DNA of 46,620 nt from Thermoanaerobaculaceae bacterium (GCA_013388425.1 JACADV010000031.1:1-46620), one strand, 5' to 3'; positions 8,728 through 16,855 are shown, numbered from the stretch's first letter. Made by a program: numbers and translations. Notes: generated from the letters alone by a model not told the origin.

Positions 8728-8964
8728 TCACTCGCTGACGCGTTTGAGCAAGCTGGCGACGGTCTCGGAGAGCTGCGCTCCACGGTCGGTCCAGTACTTC
8801 ACCCGTTCCCGGTCGATCCGCACTTCGATCGGCTCGCTGCGCGGATTGTAGAAGCCAATCTCTTCGATGATCGCCGAAGTCGGCGTCCGGCGGGAGTCGG
8901 ACACCACGACCCGGTAGAGGGGGCGGCGGTTCGAACCCATGCGCCGCAGTCGAATCTTGACCAT
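8728..8964 (-). CDS. rpsP: 30S ribosomal protein S16
   Basis: Small-subunit assembly protein (78 aa). The start MVKIRLRRMGS matches the family N-terminus and has a good AGGAAGGAG Shine-Dalgarno sequence upstream; an in-frame extension further upstream lacks both. Conserved segments include RPLYRVVVSDSRRTP and IEEIGFYNPR. Gene order with ffh upstream and khpA downstream is conserved. Confidence 0.97.
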   Translation of the reverse strand: MVKIRLRRMGSNRRPLYRVVVSDSRRTPTSAIIEEIGFYNPRSEPIEVRIDRERVKYWTDRGAQLSETVASLLKRVSE

Positions 8965-9038
8965 CCACGTCTCCTTCCTACCCACACACCTTCGCGGTTT
9001 CCCGCGAGTTTTCAATTGTAGCAGAACGAAAGCCCCTC

Positions 9039-10358
9039 CTACAGCCCCAGCGACTTCAACACCCGCCTGGGGTCGCCGCTGCCCAGTCGCTTGACCAGGC
9101 GCTGCATCTCGGCATGCTGCCGGAGCAGGCGGTTGACCTCCTCCACGGTGGTGCCTGCCCCGCGGGCGATGCGCCGCCGCCGCGACCCGTTGATGACCTC
9201 CGGGCGACGCCGCTCCAGTGGCGTCATGGAGCAGATGATTGCTTCAAAGCGCTTGAGCTTGCGGTCGTCCATGGCAGCACCCGCCAGGGGTGCCGCTCCC
9301 GGGATGAGGGAGGTGAGCTGGCTCAGCAGCCCGCCGCTGCGCATCTGGCGGAGCTGCTCGCGCAGGTCCTCCAGGTCGAACCCCTCCTTCTTCATCTTGC
9401 GCTGCAGCTCGGCGGTCTTCTTGGCGTCGAACGCCTCCTGGGCCTTCTCCACCAGGGTCAGGACATCGCCCATGCCGAGGATCCGCGAGGCCAGGCGGTC
9501 GGGGTGGAACGGCTCCAGATCGCTGATGCGTTCGCCCACACCGATCATGCGGATCGCCTTCCCCGTCACCGCCACGGTGGAGAGCGCCGCACCGCCCCGC
9601 GCGTCGCCGTCCAGCTTGGTGAGGATCACGCCGGTGACGGGGAAGGCGTCGGCAAAGGCTTTGGCCGAGCGAACCGCATCCTGCCCCGTCATGGCGTCGG
9701 CAACGAAGAGCACCTCGGAGGGCGCGAGGATGCGGTGGAGTTCGGCCAGCTCCTGCATCAGCGCCTCGTCCACGTGGAGCCGCCCTGCCGTGTCCAGGAT
9801 GATCACCTCGTACCCCTTGCGGCGCGCCTCCACCAGAGCCGCGCGGGCAATGGCCGCAGCGTCGGACCAGGGGCGGGTGTCCAGCACCTTGAGGCCGGCC
9901 TGGGTTCCCAGCTGTTCCAGCTGCTCGCGAGCCGCGGGACGGGCGGTATCCGCCGGCACGAGCAGCACGTGCTTGCCCAGCTTGGAGGAGATGAACACGC
10001 CCAGCTTGGCGCAGGTGGTGGTCTTGCCCGTGCCCTGCAGCCCCACGAGCATCACCGGCGAAGGGAACCCTTTCAGGCGCAGTGGCTTTTGCTCCCCACC
10101 CAGGAGCCGGGTCAGCTCTTCGTGGACGACCTTGATCACCTGCTGGGCGGGGGTGAGGGAGGACAGCACCTGCTGGCCCACGGCCCGCTCGCGCACGCGG
10201 GCCACGAAATCCTTCACCACAGGGAGGGCCACATCGGCCCCCAAGAGCGCCCGCCGGATCTCGGCCAGCGCCGCGTCCACGTGCCGCTCCGTGAGGTGCC
10301 CCTCGCCGCGGAGCGTTTTGAAGACCTGCTGCATGCGTTCGGACAGCACTTCCAGCAT
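9039..10358 (-). CDS. ffh: Signal recognition particle GTPase Ffh
   Basis: Protein component of the signal recognition particle. It binds signal sequences and SRP RNA and delivers ribosomes to FtsY and the Sec translocon. Domains in order: N (1 to about 95), G with P-loop GLQGTGKT (106-113), DTARPAAREQL, DTAGR and TKLDGDARGG, then the methionine-containing M domain from about 300 with the RNA-binding stretch NGSRRRRIARGAGTTVEEVN. Length 439 aa is normal. First well-defined gene of the rpsP-trmD-rplS operon. No SRP RNA gene was seen nearby. Confidence 0.97.
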   Translation of the reverse strand: MLEVLSERMQQVFKTLRGEGHLTERHVDAALAEIRRALLGADVALPVVKDFVARVRERAVGQQVLSSLTPAQQVIKVVHEELTRLLGGEQKPLRLKGFPSPVMLVGLQGTGKTTTCAKLGVFISSKLGKHVLLVPADTARPAAREQLEQLGTQAGLKVLDTRPWSDAAAIARAALVEARRKGYEVIILDTAGRLHVDEALMQELAELHRILAPSEVLFVADAMTGQDAVRSAKAFADAFPVTGVILTKLDGDARGGAALSTVAVTGKAIRMIGVGERISDLEPFHPDRLASRILGMGDVLTLVEKAQEAFDAKKTAELQRKMKKEGFDLEDLREQLRQMRSGGLLSQLTSLIPGAAPLAGAAMDDRKLKRFEAIICSMTPLERRRPEVINGSRRRRIARGAGTTVEEVNRLLRQHAEMQRLVKRLGSGDPRRVLKSLGL

Positions 10359-10381
10359 CGTTCGCTCCAGAGCCCACGAGT

Positions 10382-10471
10382 CTACCCGCCTTTGCCCGCG
10401 GCCTCAAGGCCCTGTATGAGTCCAGTACCTTTGGCACTCGGGTTGCGGTATCCAATGTGCTGCACCCGCAT
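10382..10471 (-). CDS. Possible 29-aa leader peptide upstream of ffh
   Basis: A short frame beginning MRVQHIGYRNPSAKG and ending in AAGKGG, preceded by a strong AGGAGGAG Shine-Dalgarno sequence 4 nt before its ATG. It ends 23 nt before the ffh start. I recognise no family. The start region lies among repeated GGCACTC/GAGTGCC segments that can pair in alternative ways, so it may be a regulatory leader rather than a functional peptide. Existence as a translated ORF is inference from the Shine-Dalgarno sequence and position. Confidence 0.4.
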   Translation of the reverse strand: MRVQHIGYRNPSAKGTGLIQGLEAAGKGG

Positions 10472-10505
10472 GGCACTCCTCCTGGATCATGAGAGTGCCA
10501 AAGGT
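10427..10505. repeat. 13-bp inverted repeat with a third 8-nt copy
   Basis: ACCTTTGGCACTC at 10427-10439 is perfectly complementary to GAGTGCCAAAGGT at 10493-10505. A further TGGCACTC (10471-10478) repeats eight of these bases, so the 10493-10500 arm can pair with either copy. On the minus strand the middle copy falls between the Shine-Dalgarno sequence and the ATG of the small ORF before ffh. Confidence 0.6.
10431..10448 (+). promoter_or_regulatory. Sigma-54-like -24/-12 element
   Basis: TTGGCACTCGGGTTGCGG has GG and GC dinucleotides exactly 10 nt apart, matching the TGGCAC-N5-TTGC sigma-54 consensus. It would direct transcription toward malQ from about position 10458. The match overlaps one arm of the inverted repeat, so it may be coincidental; no enhancer-binding protein gene is in the window. 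Confidence 0.25.
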
Positions 10506-10560
10506 TTCTGAGCTTGTGCAGGCGCCCGCGGGGTAGCGCGGGGCGCTATGCTTGAACGTC

Positions 10561-12057
10561 ATGCGGCGCGCGGCCGGCACCCTGCTCCACCTGACCTCCC
10601 TCCCCTGCCGCTTTGGCATTGGCGACCTGGGGCCTGCGGCGCTTGCCTTCCTGGACTGGGCCGCCGCGGCCGGGCAGTCGGTGTGGCAGGTGCTGCCGGT
10701 GAACCCGCCGGCGCTGGCCAACTGCCCCTACGCCGCCCTCTCCTCCCACGCCGGCAACCCACTGCTCATCTCCCCCGCTCGCCTGGTGGAGGAGGAGCTC
10801 TTGCCCGCGGCGCACCTGGCGAGCGCCCCGCCCTTTGCCGAGGATTACGTGGCCTTCGAGCCCGTCGCCGCCTGGAAGACCGACCTGCTGCGCACCTCCT
10901 TTGCCATCTTCCGCACCCGGCCCCGCGCGCCGCTGCGTCAGGCGTACGAGGCGTTTCTCGCCGACGAGGCGATCCGCCCCTGGCTCGACGACTGGGCGCT
11001 CTTCGCTGCCCTGCGGGCGCGCTTTGGCGGGCGCCCCTGGACGCGCTGGGAGGCCGCGGCGAAGGCCCGGGAGCAGGCTGCCCTGGCGGCCGCCCGCCGC
11101 GAGCTGGCGGAGGAGCTGGACTTCCAGCGCTTCCTGCAGTTCCTTTTCTTCCGGCAGTGGGATGCGCTCCACCAAAAGGCCCGGCAACGTGGCATTGCGC
11201 TCATGGGCGATTTGCCCATCTACGTGGCCCACGACAGCGCCGACGTCTGGACGCGGCCGGACCTGTTTGCCCTGGACGAGAGGGGGGAACCCACGGTGGT
11301 GGCGGGGGTGCCGCCGGACTACTTTTCGCCCACCGGCCAGCGCTGGGGCAACCCCCTGTACCGCTGGGAGCGGCACGCGGCCGAAGGGTTCGCCTGGTGG
11401 CTGGGGCGTCTGCGCGCGGCGTTTCGTCTCGTGGACATCGTCCGCCTCGACCACTTCCGCGGCTTTGCCGCCTGCTGGGAGATTCCCTCCAGCGAGCCCA
11501 CGGCCGTCCACGGTCGCTGGGTGGAAGGGCCCGGCGACGCCTTCTTTGCCGCTGTCCGAAGCACCCTGGGGGAAGTCCCGATCGTGGCCGAGAACTTGGG
11601 GGTAATCACCCCCGACGTGGAGGCGCTGCGACAGCGCTGGGGGTTGCCAGGGATGAAGGTGCTGCAGTTTGCCTTCGGCGAGCCAGCCAGCCCGCACTTG
11701 CCCCACGCCCACACGCCCGACACCGTGGTCTACACCGGTACCCACGACAACGCCACCGCCGCCGGCTGGTACGAGAGCGCCTCGGCCGAAGAGCGGGCCC
11801 GTTTCCTGGACTACACCGGCAGCGACGGGGCGGAACCAGCCTGGGACCTGATCCGCGCCGCCTACACCTCGGTGGCGGTGCTGGCGGTGGTGCCGCTGCA
11901 GGATGTGGTGGGGCTCGGCAACGAGGCCCGCATGAACACCCCTGGCGTGGCAGCCGGGAACTGGCGGTGGCGCGCCTCGCGGCAGCATATGAACAGCACC
12001 ACTGCCGCGCGACTGCGCCGTCTGGCCGAGGTCAGCGGTCGCCTCCCCTCCCCCTGA
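10561..12057 (+). CDS. malQ: 4-alpha-glucanotransferase (amylomaltase)
   Basis: GH77 enzyme (498 aa) that transfers maltosyl and longer glucan units, disproportionating malto-oligosaccharides or glycogen fragments. The start MRRAAGTLLHLTSLPCRFGI matches the family N-terminus; a TTG nine bases upstream is possible. The expected catalytic acids are in RLDHFRGF (nucleophile Asp), VAENLG (acid/base Glu) and GTHDN (Asp). No clear Shine-Dalgarno sequence precedes the ATG, but TATGCT lies 8 nt upstream (10547-10552), so the mRNA may be leaderless. The next gene, galT, also belongs to sugar metabolism. Confidence 0.93.
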   Translation: MRRAAGTLLHLTSLPCRFGIGDLGPAALAFLDWAAAAGQSVWQVLPVNPPALANCPYAALSSHAGNPLLISPARLVEEELLPAAHLASAPPFAEDYVAFEPVAAWKTDLLRTSFAIFRTRPRAPLRQAYEAFLADEAIRPWLDDWALFAALRARFGGRPWTRWEAAAKAREQAALAAARRELAEELDFQRFLQFLFFRQWDALHQKARQRGIALMGDLPIYVAHDSADVWTRPDLFALDERGEPTVVAGVPPDYFSPTGQRWGNPLYRWERHAAEGFAWWLGRLRAAFRLVDIVRLDHFRGFAACWEIPSSEPTAVHGRWVEGPGDAFFAAVRSTLGEVPIVAENLGVITPDVEALRQRWGLPGMKVLQFAFGEPASPHLPHAHTPDTVVYTGTHDNATAAGWYESASAEERARFLDYTGSDGAEPAWDLIRAAYTSVAVLAVVPLQDVVGLGNEARMNTPGVAAGNWRWRASRQHMNSTTAARLRRLAEVSGRLPSP

Positions 12058-12101
12058 CGCCCGGGCCGGCGCGCCGTCGTCCGGGGGGAGCGGAGCGGAC
12101 C

Positions 12102-12130
12102 TTGTGAGGTACCTGCCGCCGTGCTACGGT
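12102..12130 (+). promoter_or_regulatory. Promoter of galT
   Basis: TTGTGA (12102-12107), 17-nt spacer, TACGGT (12125-12130). The predicted start is near 12137, followed by AAAGGA as Shine-Dalgarno sequence before the ATG at 12155. The hexamers are weak but the spacing is ideal. Confidence 0.45.
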
Positions 12131-12154
12131 GTTCCTCGCCAAAGGAACGAGGCC

Positions 12155-13156
12155 ATGCCAGAGATTCGCCAGAACATCGCCACCAAGGAATGGGTCATCA
12201 TCGCCACCGAACGGGCCAAGCGGCCGGAGGATTTCACCGCCGAACAGCGCACCCCCACCCACCTGCGCCCACCCCACGTGGCCACGTGCCCGTTCTGCCC
12301 GGGCAACGAGGCGATGACGCCGCCGCCGAGCCTGGTGCGAACCGCCGCCGACGGGAGCTGGCAACAACGCATCGTGCCCAACAAGTTTGGGGCTCTCTCC
12401 CCCGCAGCTCCCGCCGTTCGCCTGGAGGAGGGGGTCGCCCGCATGACTGGAGGGTACGGCTTCCACGACGTGCTCATCGAGTCGCCGCTCCACAACACCA
12501 CCACCGCGCTCCTTGCACCGGAGGAGGTGGCGGCCACCCTCTCGGCCCTGCGCGACCGGGCCCGCGAGCTGGCCCGGGACGAGCGGATCGCCCAGATCAT
12601 CCCGTTCAAGAACCACGGCGAGTCGGCCGGCACGTCGTTGGAGCACCCCCACTGCCAGATGGTGTCGCTGCCCATCGTCCCCAGCCACATTCGCCAGCGC
12701 CTGTAAGAGGCCATGCGCTACTTCGACGAGCACGGCACCTGCGTGTTCTGCGACATGGCGCGGCTGGAGAGCGAGGCAGCCATCCGGGTCGTTTGCGAGG
12801 ACGAGCACTTCGTCGCCTTCATCCCCTACGCTGCGTTCTCGCCCTTCCACACCTGGATCCTGCCGCGTCGCCACCGCTCCCTCTTCACCCAGGCCTCGGA
12901 CGAGGAACTCGCGAGCCTCGGGAACATCCTCAAGACCACCCTCCTGAAGCTCTACCGCGGCCTTGGCGACCCCCACTACAACTACATGATCCGCATGGCA
13001 CCGCTGGCCTACGAGAAGGTGCACTGGAGCCACTGGTACCTGTCCATCGTCCCCAAGGTAACGCGCGCAGCTGGCTTCGAGCTGGGCTCCGGCATGTACA
13101 TCAACACGGCCCTGCCCGAGGAGAGCGCCGCCTTCCTGCGCGCCGTCACCACCTAG
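12155..13156 (+). pseudogene. galT: Galactose-1-phosphate uridylyltransferase split by in-frame TAA
   Basis: Leloir-pathway enzyme exchanging UMP between UDP-glucose and galactose-1-phosphate. The start is MPEIRQNIATKEWV. One frame of about 333 positions carries the family features: CPFCPGNE (probable Zn ligands), the active-site HPHCQ in SLEHPHCQMVSLP, a second CxxC in CVFCDM, and a C-terminal half with HTWILPRRH. The frame is broken at 12704-12706 by TAA, between HIRQRL and EAMRYFDEHG, where homologues read through. An ATG at 12713 preceded by AAGAGG could restart translation and give a two-piece enzyme (N part 12155-12706, C part 12713-13156). Alternatives are a true nonsense mutation or a sequencing error. 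Confidence 0.88.
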
Positions 13157-13234
13157 CGTAGCTTTTGGCTTCTGCGGCCTGCTGCGCGACAAGCGCCCGC
13201 CCCAGCCTGCCGGTACGTTGCGGTTCCAACGGCA

Positions 13235-13262
13235 AGCGGGCGAGGTGCAACCCTCGCCCGCT
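13235..13262. terminator. Hairpin between convergent galT and saccharopine dehydrogenase-like gene
   Basis: An 11-bp perfect stem, AGCGGGCGAGG (13235-13245) with CCTCGCCCGCT (13252-13262), closes on the 6-nt loop TGCAAC. It lies between converging genes, so it can serve both strands. There is no T-tract. Confidence 0.55.
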
Positions 13263-13294
13263 CTCGACCCCAAGGGGAAGGGGATCTTTTGCCG

Positions 13295-14530
13295 TCACAT
13301 TTCCTCGATCTTCTCCAGGATCTTGATGTTGCGCTTCTCCAGTTGGGCCATGAACTCCGCGTACAACGGCCCGGTGATGCAGTCCTCGGGGGGTACGATG
13401 CCGCGCTCTTTGATCTTCCCCTGGGCAATCATCACCGCGCCAATGGCGGCTGGAAAACCGGTGACCCGGGCCATGGACGAGAAGCGCAGCTTGGTGTCGG
13501 CCTCGTCCCACATCGAGTAGCTGATGCGCACCTTCTTCCCGCCCTTGCGGCCGTCCACGGTGTTCCACATCACGCACACGTCCGTGTCACCTGGCCGCGC
13601 GCGCAGCCGCGGCTCGATGAGGGCCAACAGCACGTCCCGCGGGACGACCTTGACGCCGTTCACCTCCACGGGCTCGAGGCTCAAGAGCCCGCACTCCTTG
13701 AGGGTCTGCACCCCCTGCCAGTGCCCAGGCCAGCGCACCGTCTTTTCGGCAAAGTAGGTGAGGTTCGGGCGGGTATAGACGAAACTCGGCATCCCCGGGG
13801 TCACGCAGCACTCCAGCATCTCGTCCTGGCCAAAATCCGTGAAGTGGAAAGCCTCCAGCTCCGTGGCCGAGTCCACCTCCACCCGCTGGCCGTCCTTCAG
13901 GATGTAGAGCTTCACCATGTACTCGCGCAGCACGTGCCAGAACGCCCAGGTGATCATGTAGCGGAGGGGGTTGCGAGCCGCCACGTCCTTGCGGGGGATG
14001 CCACCCACCCGCGCCACGGCGCGCTCCGCCACGTCCAGCTTGCGGATCCCTTCCCCCACCGTGATGTTGGAAAGCCCCGGGGCAAAGCCAATCCCATCCA
14101 GGAACAACACCCCCTTGGCAAGGGCCGTCTCGTGCAGGTAGTCGCCGTACTGCTCCAGCGTCATCCCAGCCGGCAGCTTGAGCCCCTCGATCTCGTAGGC
14201 GTCGGGGCGGCGGTGGTACTCCTCCAGCATGTCCACGCAGTGCACCCCCGTCGAGATCGAGGCCTCCACCACCGTGTAGCTGGTGTACCGATCCGGGAGG
14301 GTGAGCACCACCACGTCGTAGCCACCAATGACCTTGGTCAGGGCCGGCCGATCGGAGATGTCCAGGGGGTGGAGCACGATATTCCCCGAGCCGACGAAGC
14401 GAGCCGTCTCCTCCAGCGCTTCCCGGCGTCTCCCCACCAGCCCCACCGTTTGCACCCCCGCCACGTTTGCCAGGTCCCATGCCACTGCCCGTCCCATCGC
14501 ACCGCTTCCACCGACCACCAGGATCTTCAT
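13295..14530 (-). CDS. Saccharopine dehydrogenase family protein
   Basis: A 411-aa NAD(P)-dependent oxidoreductase. The N-terminal Rossmann fold starts MKILVVGGSGAMGRAVAWDL with the GGSGAMG dinucleotide loop; the central and C-terminal parts match the saccharopine dehydrogenase/reductase fold. The family includes saccharopine dehydrogenases of lysine metabolism and carboxynorspermidine synthase of polyamine synthesis; nothing nearby decides the substrate. It has an AGGAGA Shine-Dalgarno sequence and no operon partner, and converges on galT. Confidence 0.82.
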   Translation of the reverse strand: MKILVVGGSGAMGRAVAWDLANVAGVQTVGLVGRRREALEETARFVGSGNIVLHPLDISDRPALTKVIGGYDVVVLTLPDRYTSYTVVEASISTGVHCVDMLEEYHRRPDAYEIEGLKLPAGMTLEQYGDYLHETALAKGVLFLDGIGFAPGLSNITVGEGIRKLDVAERAVARVGGIPRKDVAARNPLRYMITWAFWHVLREYMVKLYILKDGQRVEVDSATELEAFHFTDFGQDEMLECCVTPGMPSFVYTRPNLTYFAEKTVRWPGHWQGVQTLKECGLLSLEPVEVNGVKVVPRDVLLALIEPRLRARPGDTDVCVMWNTVDGRKGGKKVRISYSMWDEADTKLRFSSMARVTGFPAAIGAVMIAQGKIKERGIVPPEDCITGPLYAEFMAQLEKRNIKILEKIEEM

Positions 14531-14825
14531 TGCACGCGTCTCCTTTCTCTGCGGCGTTGCCGCGGGATCACATTGCTGCGTTGTGCCCAGCCACCAGCGC
14601 CTCGCTGGCGGCCTTCTCGCCCCTCACGAGCCCCCGCCACCGTGCCGTGGGGCGCTTTGCTGCCCGCGCCCCAGGGGAAGGCACCGCGCGAGAAACCCAA
14701 CGGCAGCGGCGGGAAAGGGGTGCCCGATGCACTTGTACACGGTAGCACATGCTCGGTCCCAGCGTGCCGCTCGAAGCCGGTGCTGGAGAAGCCAACCTCT
14801 GCTATGGTGGTGGTGGAGGCGTGCC
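14531..14825. other. Divergent intergenic region
   Basis: These 295 bases separate the divergent saccharopine dehydrogenase-like and cNMP-binding genes. They contain an 8-bp inverted repeat, TGGGGCGC (14648-14655) with GCGCCCCA (14666-14673), and a -10-like TATGGT (14803-14808) before the cNMP-binding gene without a convincing -35. No supported coding frame or RNA gene was found. Confidence 0.4.
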
Positions 14826-15296
14826 ATGCCTGCGGATGCCGTGGACGCGCTGCGCTCCAGTGCCCTCTTTGCCGGACTTTCCGAGCAGGAGCTGGAGAAC
14901 CTCGCCAACCTCGTGCGCCGGGTCTCTTACCCCAAGGGCACAGTGGTGTTTGCCGAGGGGGATCCGGGCGACGCCCTGTACTTCGTCGAGGCGGGGAGGG
15001 TGCGCATCTCCAAGGTGCTCTCGGGGGTCGGCGAGGAAGCCCTGGCGATCTTCGGACCGGGTAGCGTGTTCGGCGAGATGGCGGTGCTCGACGGCGGTCG
15101 GCGCTCCGCCGACGCCATCGTCCATGAAGATGCCCGCCTCCTCGTGCTGGACCGCGACCGCTTCCAGGAGTTGCTCCGCGAGGACAAGGAGTTTGCCTAC
15201 CAGGTGCTCACCGGGATCGTGCGCAGTCTCGCCGGCCGCGTCCGGGAGATGAACGACAAGCTCTTTGCCTTCTACGCCCTCGCTGCCTTCACCTAG
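14826..15296 (+). CDS. Stand-alone cyclic nucleotide-binding domain protein
   Basis: A 156-aa CRP/CAP-type effector domain. It begins SSALFAGLSEQELENLANLV and contains the phosphate-binding cassette in FGEMAVLDGGRRSADAI, with Glu, Arg and Ser/Ala where cyclic-nucleotide binders place them. A helix (GIVRSLAGRVREMNDKL) follows and the protein ends in AFYALAAFT. CRP/FNR regulators are about 220-240 aa with a C-terminal helix-turn-helix; that domain is absent, so this is unlikely to bind DNA alone. It may sense a nucleotide and act on a protein partner. Good GGAGG Shine-Dalgarno sequence. It converges on the fumarase genes. Confidence 0.88.
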   Translation: MPADAVDALRSSALFAGLSEQELENLANLVRRVSYPKGTVVFAEGDPGDALYFVEAGRVRISKVLSGVGEEALAIFGPGSVFGEMAVLDGGRRSADAIVHEDARLLVLDRDRFQELLREDKEFAYQVLTGIVRSLAGRVREMNDKLFAFYALAAFT

Positions 15297-15336
15297 CGGC
15301 TCCTGGCGGCACCCCCACGGGTGGGCGACAAGGAGT

Positions 15337-15924
15337 CTACGCCGACAAACCCAGGAGCTGGTCCAGCTTGGCCTTGGAAGCACCGTCCACCTGGGTGTGG
15401 AGACTGCCGCCGTGGCTGTCCATGGTGACGACCACGGGGAAGTCCTCCACCTGGATGACCCACAGCGCCTCCGGCACGCCAAATTCGGCCAGCTGGAAGA
15501 CGGTCTCCACCTTCTTCACGGACTCCGCCAACACCTGAGCCGCCCCACCAATGGCGTGGAAGTACACGGCCCCGTGCTCCTTGAGACCGGCGAGGGTCTT
15601 TGGCCCCATCCCCCCCTTGCCGATCACCCCGCGCAGGCCGTACCGACCGATCACGTCCGCCTGGTACGGCTCCTCGCGGATCGAGGTGGTGGGACCGGCG
15701 GCCACGAACGAGTAGCTGCCGTCTTCGTGTCGCTTCACCACCGGCCCCACGTGGTAGATCACCGAGCCGGCCATGTAGGGGGCCACCTCGCTCCGGTACT
15801 GTTCGATCAACCAGTGGTGGGCCGCGTCGCGACCGGTGATGAGGCGGCCCGACAACTCCACGAAGTCGCCCACCTTCAAGGAGCGGATCGTCTGCTCGTC
15901 GCAGGGCAAGCTCAGTCGAGCCAT
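15337..15924 (-). CDS. Class I fumarate hydratase, beta (C-terminal) subunit
   Basis: Beta subunit (195 aa) of the two-subunit Fe-S hydro-lyase family (fumarase class I / L(+)-tartrate dehydratase). Typical segments are LKVGDFVELSGRLITGRDAA, AAGPTTSIRE and GKGGMGPKT. It starts 13 nt inside the end of the alpha-subunit gene, so the subunits are translationally coupled. Fumarase is preferred over tartrate dehydratase because the divergent neighbour is the 2-oxoacid:ferredoxin oxidoreductase of the TCA cycle; sequence alone does not decide. Confidence 0.9.
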   Translation of the reverse strand: MARLSLPCDEQTIRSLKVGDFVELSGRLITGRDAAHHWLIEQYRSEVAPYMAGSVIYHVGPVVKRHEDGSYSFVAAGPTTSIREEPYQADVIGRYGLRGVIGKGGMGPKTLAGLKEHGAVYFHAIGGAAQVLAESVKKVETVFQLAEFGVPEALWVIQVEDFPVVVTMDSHGGSLHTQVDGASKAKLDQLLGLSA

Positions 15925-16796
15925 TGCACACCTCCATCGGGCGAGAAGCGCGCCGCTGCCCGGCGGTTCGCCCAGCACATGTAGGACACGCTCACGAAGT
16001 ACGAGGCCGGGAGCCGTCCCAGGTAGCCAATCTTGACGCCCAGCACGGTGGTCTTGCCGCCAAACCCCATGGGGCCAATGCCAAGCTGGTTGGCCTTGGC
16101 GAGGATTTCCTGCTCCATGGCGTCGAGTTCGGGGAGCGGGTTGCGGTCGTCGAGCCGGCGCAGCAGTTGCCGCTTGGACTCCAAGTACCCCGAGCCCCGG
16201 TCCCCCCCAAAGCAGGCGCCAATGATCCCCGGCGCGCACCCCTTCCCCTGGGCGCGGTAGATCGCGTCCAGGATGCACCGCTTGACCCCCTCCAGGTTGC
16301 GGTCCGCCTTGAGGGCGGGGTTGGGGAGGGAATACTGGGCCCCCACGTTCTCGCAGCCGCCACCCTTGAGGAGCATGCGGACTTCCACCGCGTCCTCGTC
16401 CCACTCCTCGCAGTGCACGGTGGGGATCCCCGGCGCGGCCCCGTGGCCGGTGTTCCGGTCCAGGAGAGGATCCACCGCGTTGGGGCGCAGCAGCTGGCGT
16501 GAGGTCGCCACCTTCACCGCCTCGGTAAAGGCTTGTGAGAGCATGCGCGTGGACATACCCACGGGGTGATGGATCCACACCAGCGGCGTCCCCGTGTCCT
16601 GGCAGATTGGCTGCCACTTGTCCCGCGCCAGATCGACGTTGGCCAGGATGGTATCCAGGGCCTTGCGCGCCAGGGATCCTTCCTCCTCCTCGGCCCGCCC
16701 CCGCTGCAGCGCCGCCACCACGTCGGGCGCCAGTTGCGTCGAGGCCCGGGCGATCACCTCGACGAACCGCTCCGTCCACTGCTCGGTCGACGTCAT
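15912..16796 (-). CDS. Class I fumarate hydratase, alpha (N-terminal) subunit
   Basis: Alpha subunit (294 aa) carrying the oxygen-sensitive [4Fe-4S] cluster of class I fumarase. It interconverts fumarate and malate with the beta subunit. Candidate cluster ligands are Cys65 (ICQDTGTP), Cys187 (GKGCAPGIIG) and Cys274 (YMCWANRR), by analogy with the family. GGGCENVGAQ and MGFGGKTT are also conserved. A TTGCCG-N18-TATAGT promoter precedes it. Length is normal for a separate alpha subunit. Confidence 0.93.
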   Translation of the reverse strand: MTSTEQWTERFVEVIARASTQLAPDVVAALQRGRAEEEEGSLARKALDTILANVDLARDKWQPICQDTGTPLVWIHHPVGMSTRMLSQAFTEAVKVATSRQLLRPNAVDPLLDRNTGHGAAPGIPTVHCEEWDEDAVEVRMLLKGGGCENVGAQYSLPNPALKADRNLEGVKRCILDAIYRAQGKGCAPGIIGACFGGDRGSGYLESKRQLLRRLDDRNPLPELDAMEQEILAKANQLGIGPMGFGGKTTVLGVKIGYLGRLPASYFVSVSYMCWANRRAAARFSPDGGVQWLD

Positions 16797-16855
16797 GCGC
16801 TCCTCCCGGGCAAGGCCCTCCGGGCCCGCCCCGCTGTTGCTACCAGCGCCCGCCG

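Noticed and set aside
10359-10560. SRP RNA gene or CIRCE heat-shock operator between ffh and malQ
   Set aside because: The SRP RNA core (GGAAGCAGCC-type loop) is absent. The GGCACTC/GAGTGCC repeats resemble the GCACTC core of CIRCE, but the spacers are 14 and 53 nt instead of 9, and the outer bases differ.
12704-12706. Recoding of TAA or TAG as a sense codon to explain galT and the response regulator
   Set aside because: Both codons terminate intact genes in the same window (TAA in rpsM and rplX, TAG in rplS-operon gene khpA and in ffh), so general reassignment is not possible.
14565-14578. CRP half-site (ATCACATT) upstream of the cNMP-binding gene
   Set aside because: Only one half-site is present; no TGTGA lies 6 nt away, and the neighbouring protein has no DNA-binding domain.
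15297-15336. Terminator between the cNMP-binding and fumarase beta genes
   Set aside because: Only a 5-bp stem (CACCC/GGGTG) and no T-tract; too weak to call.
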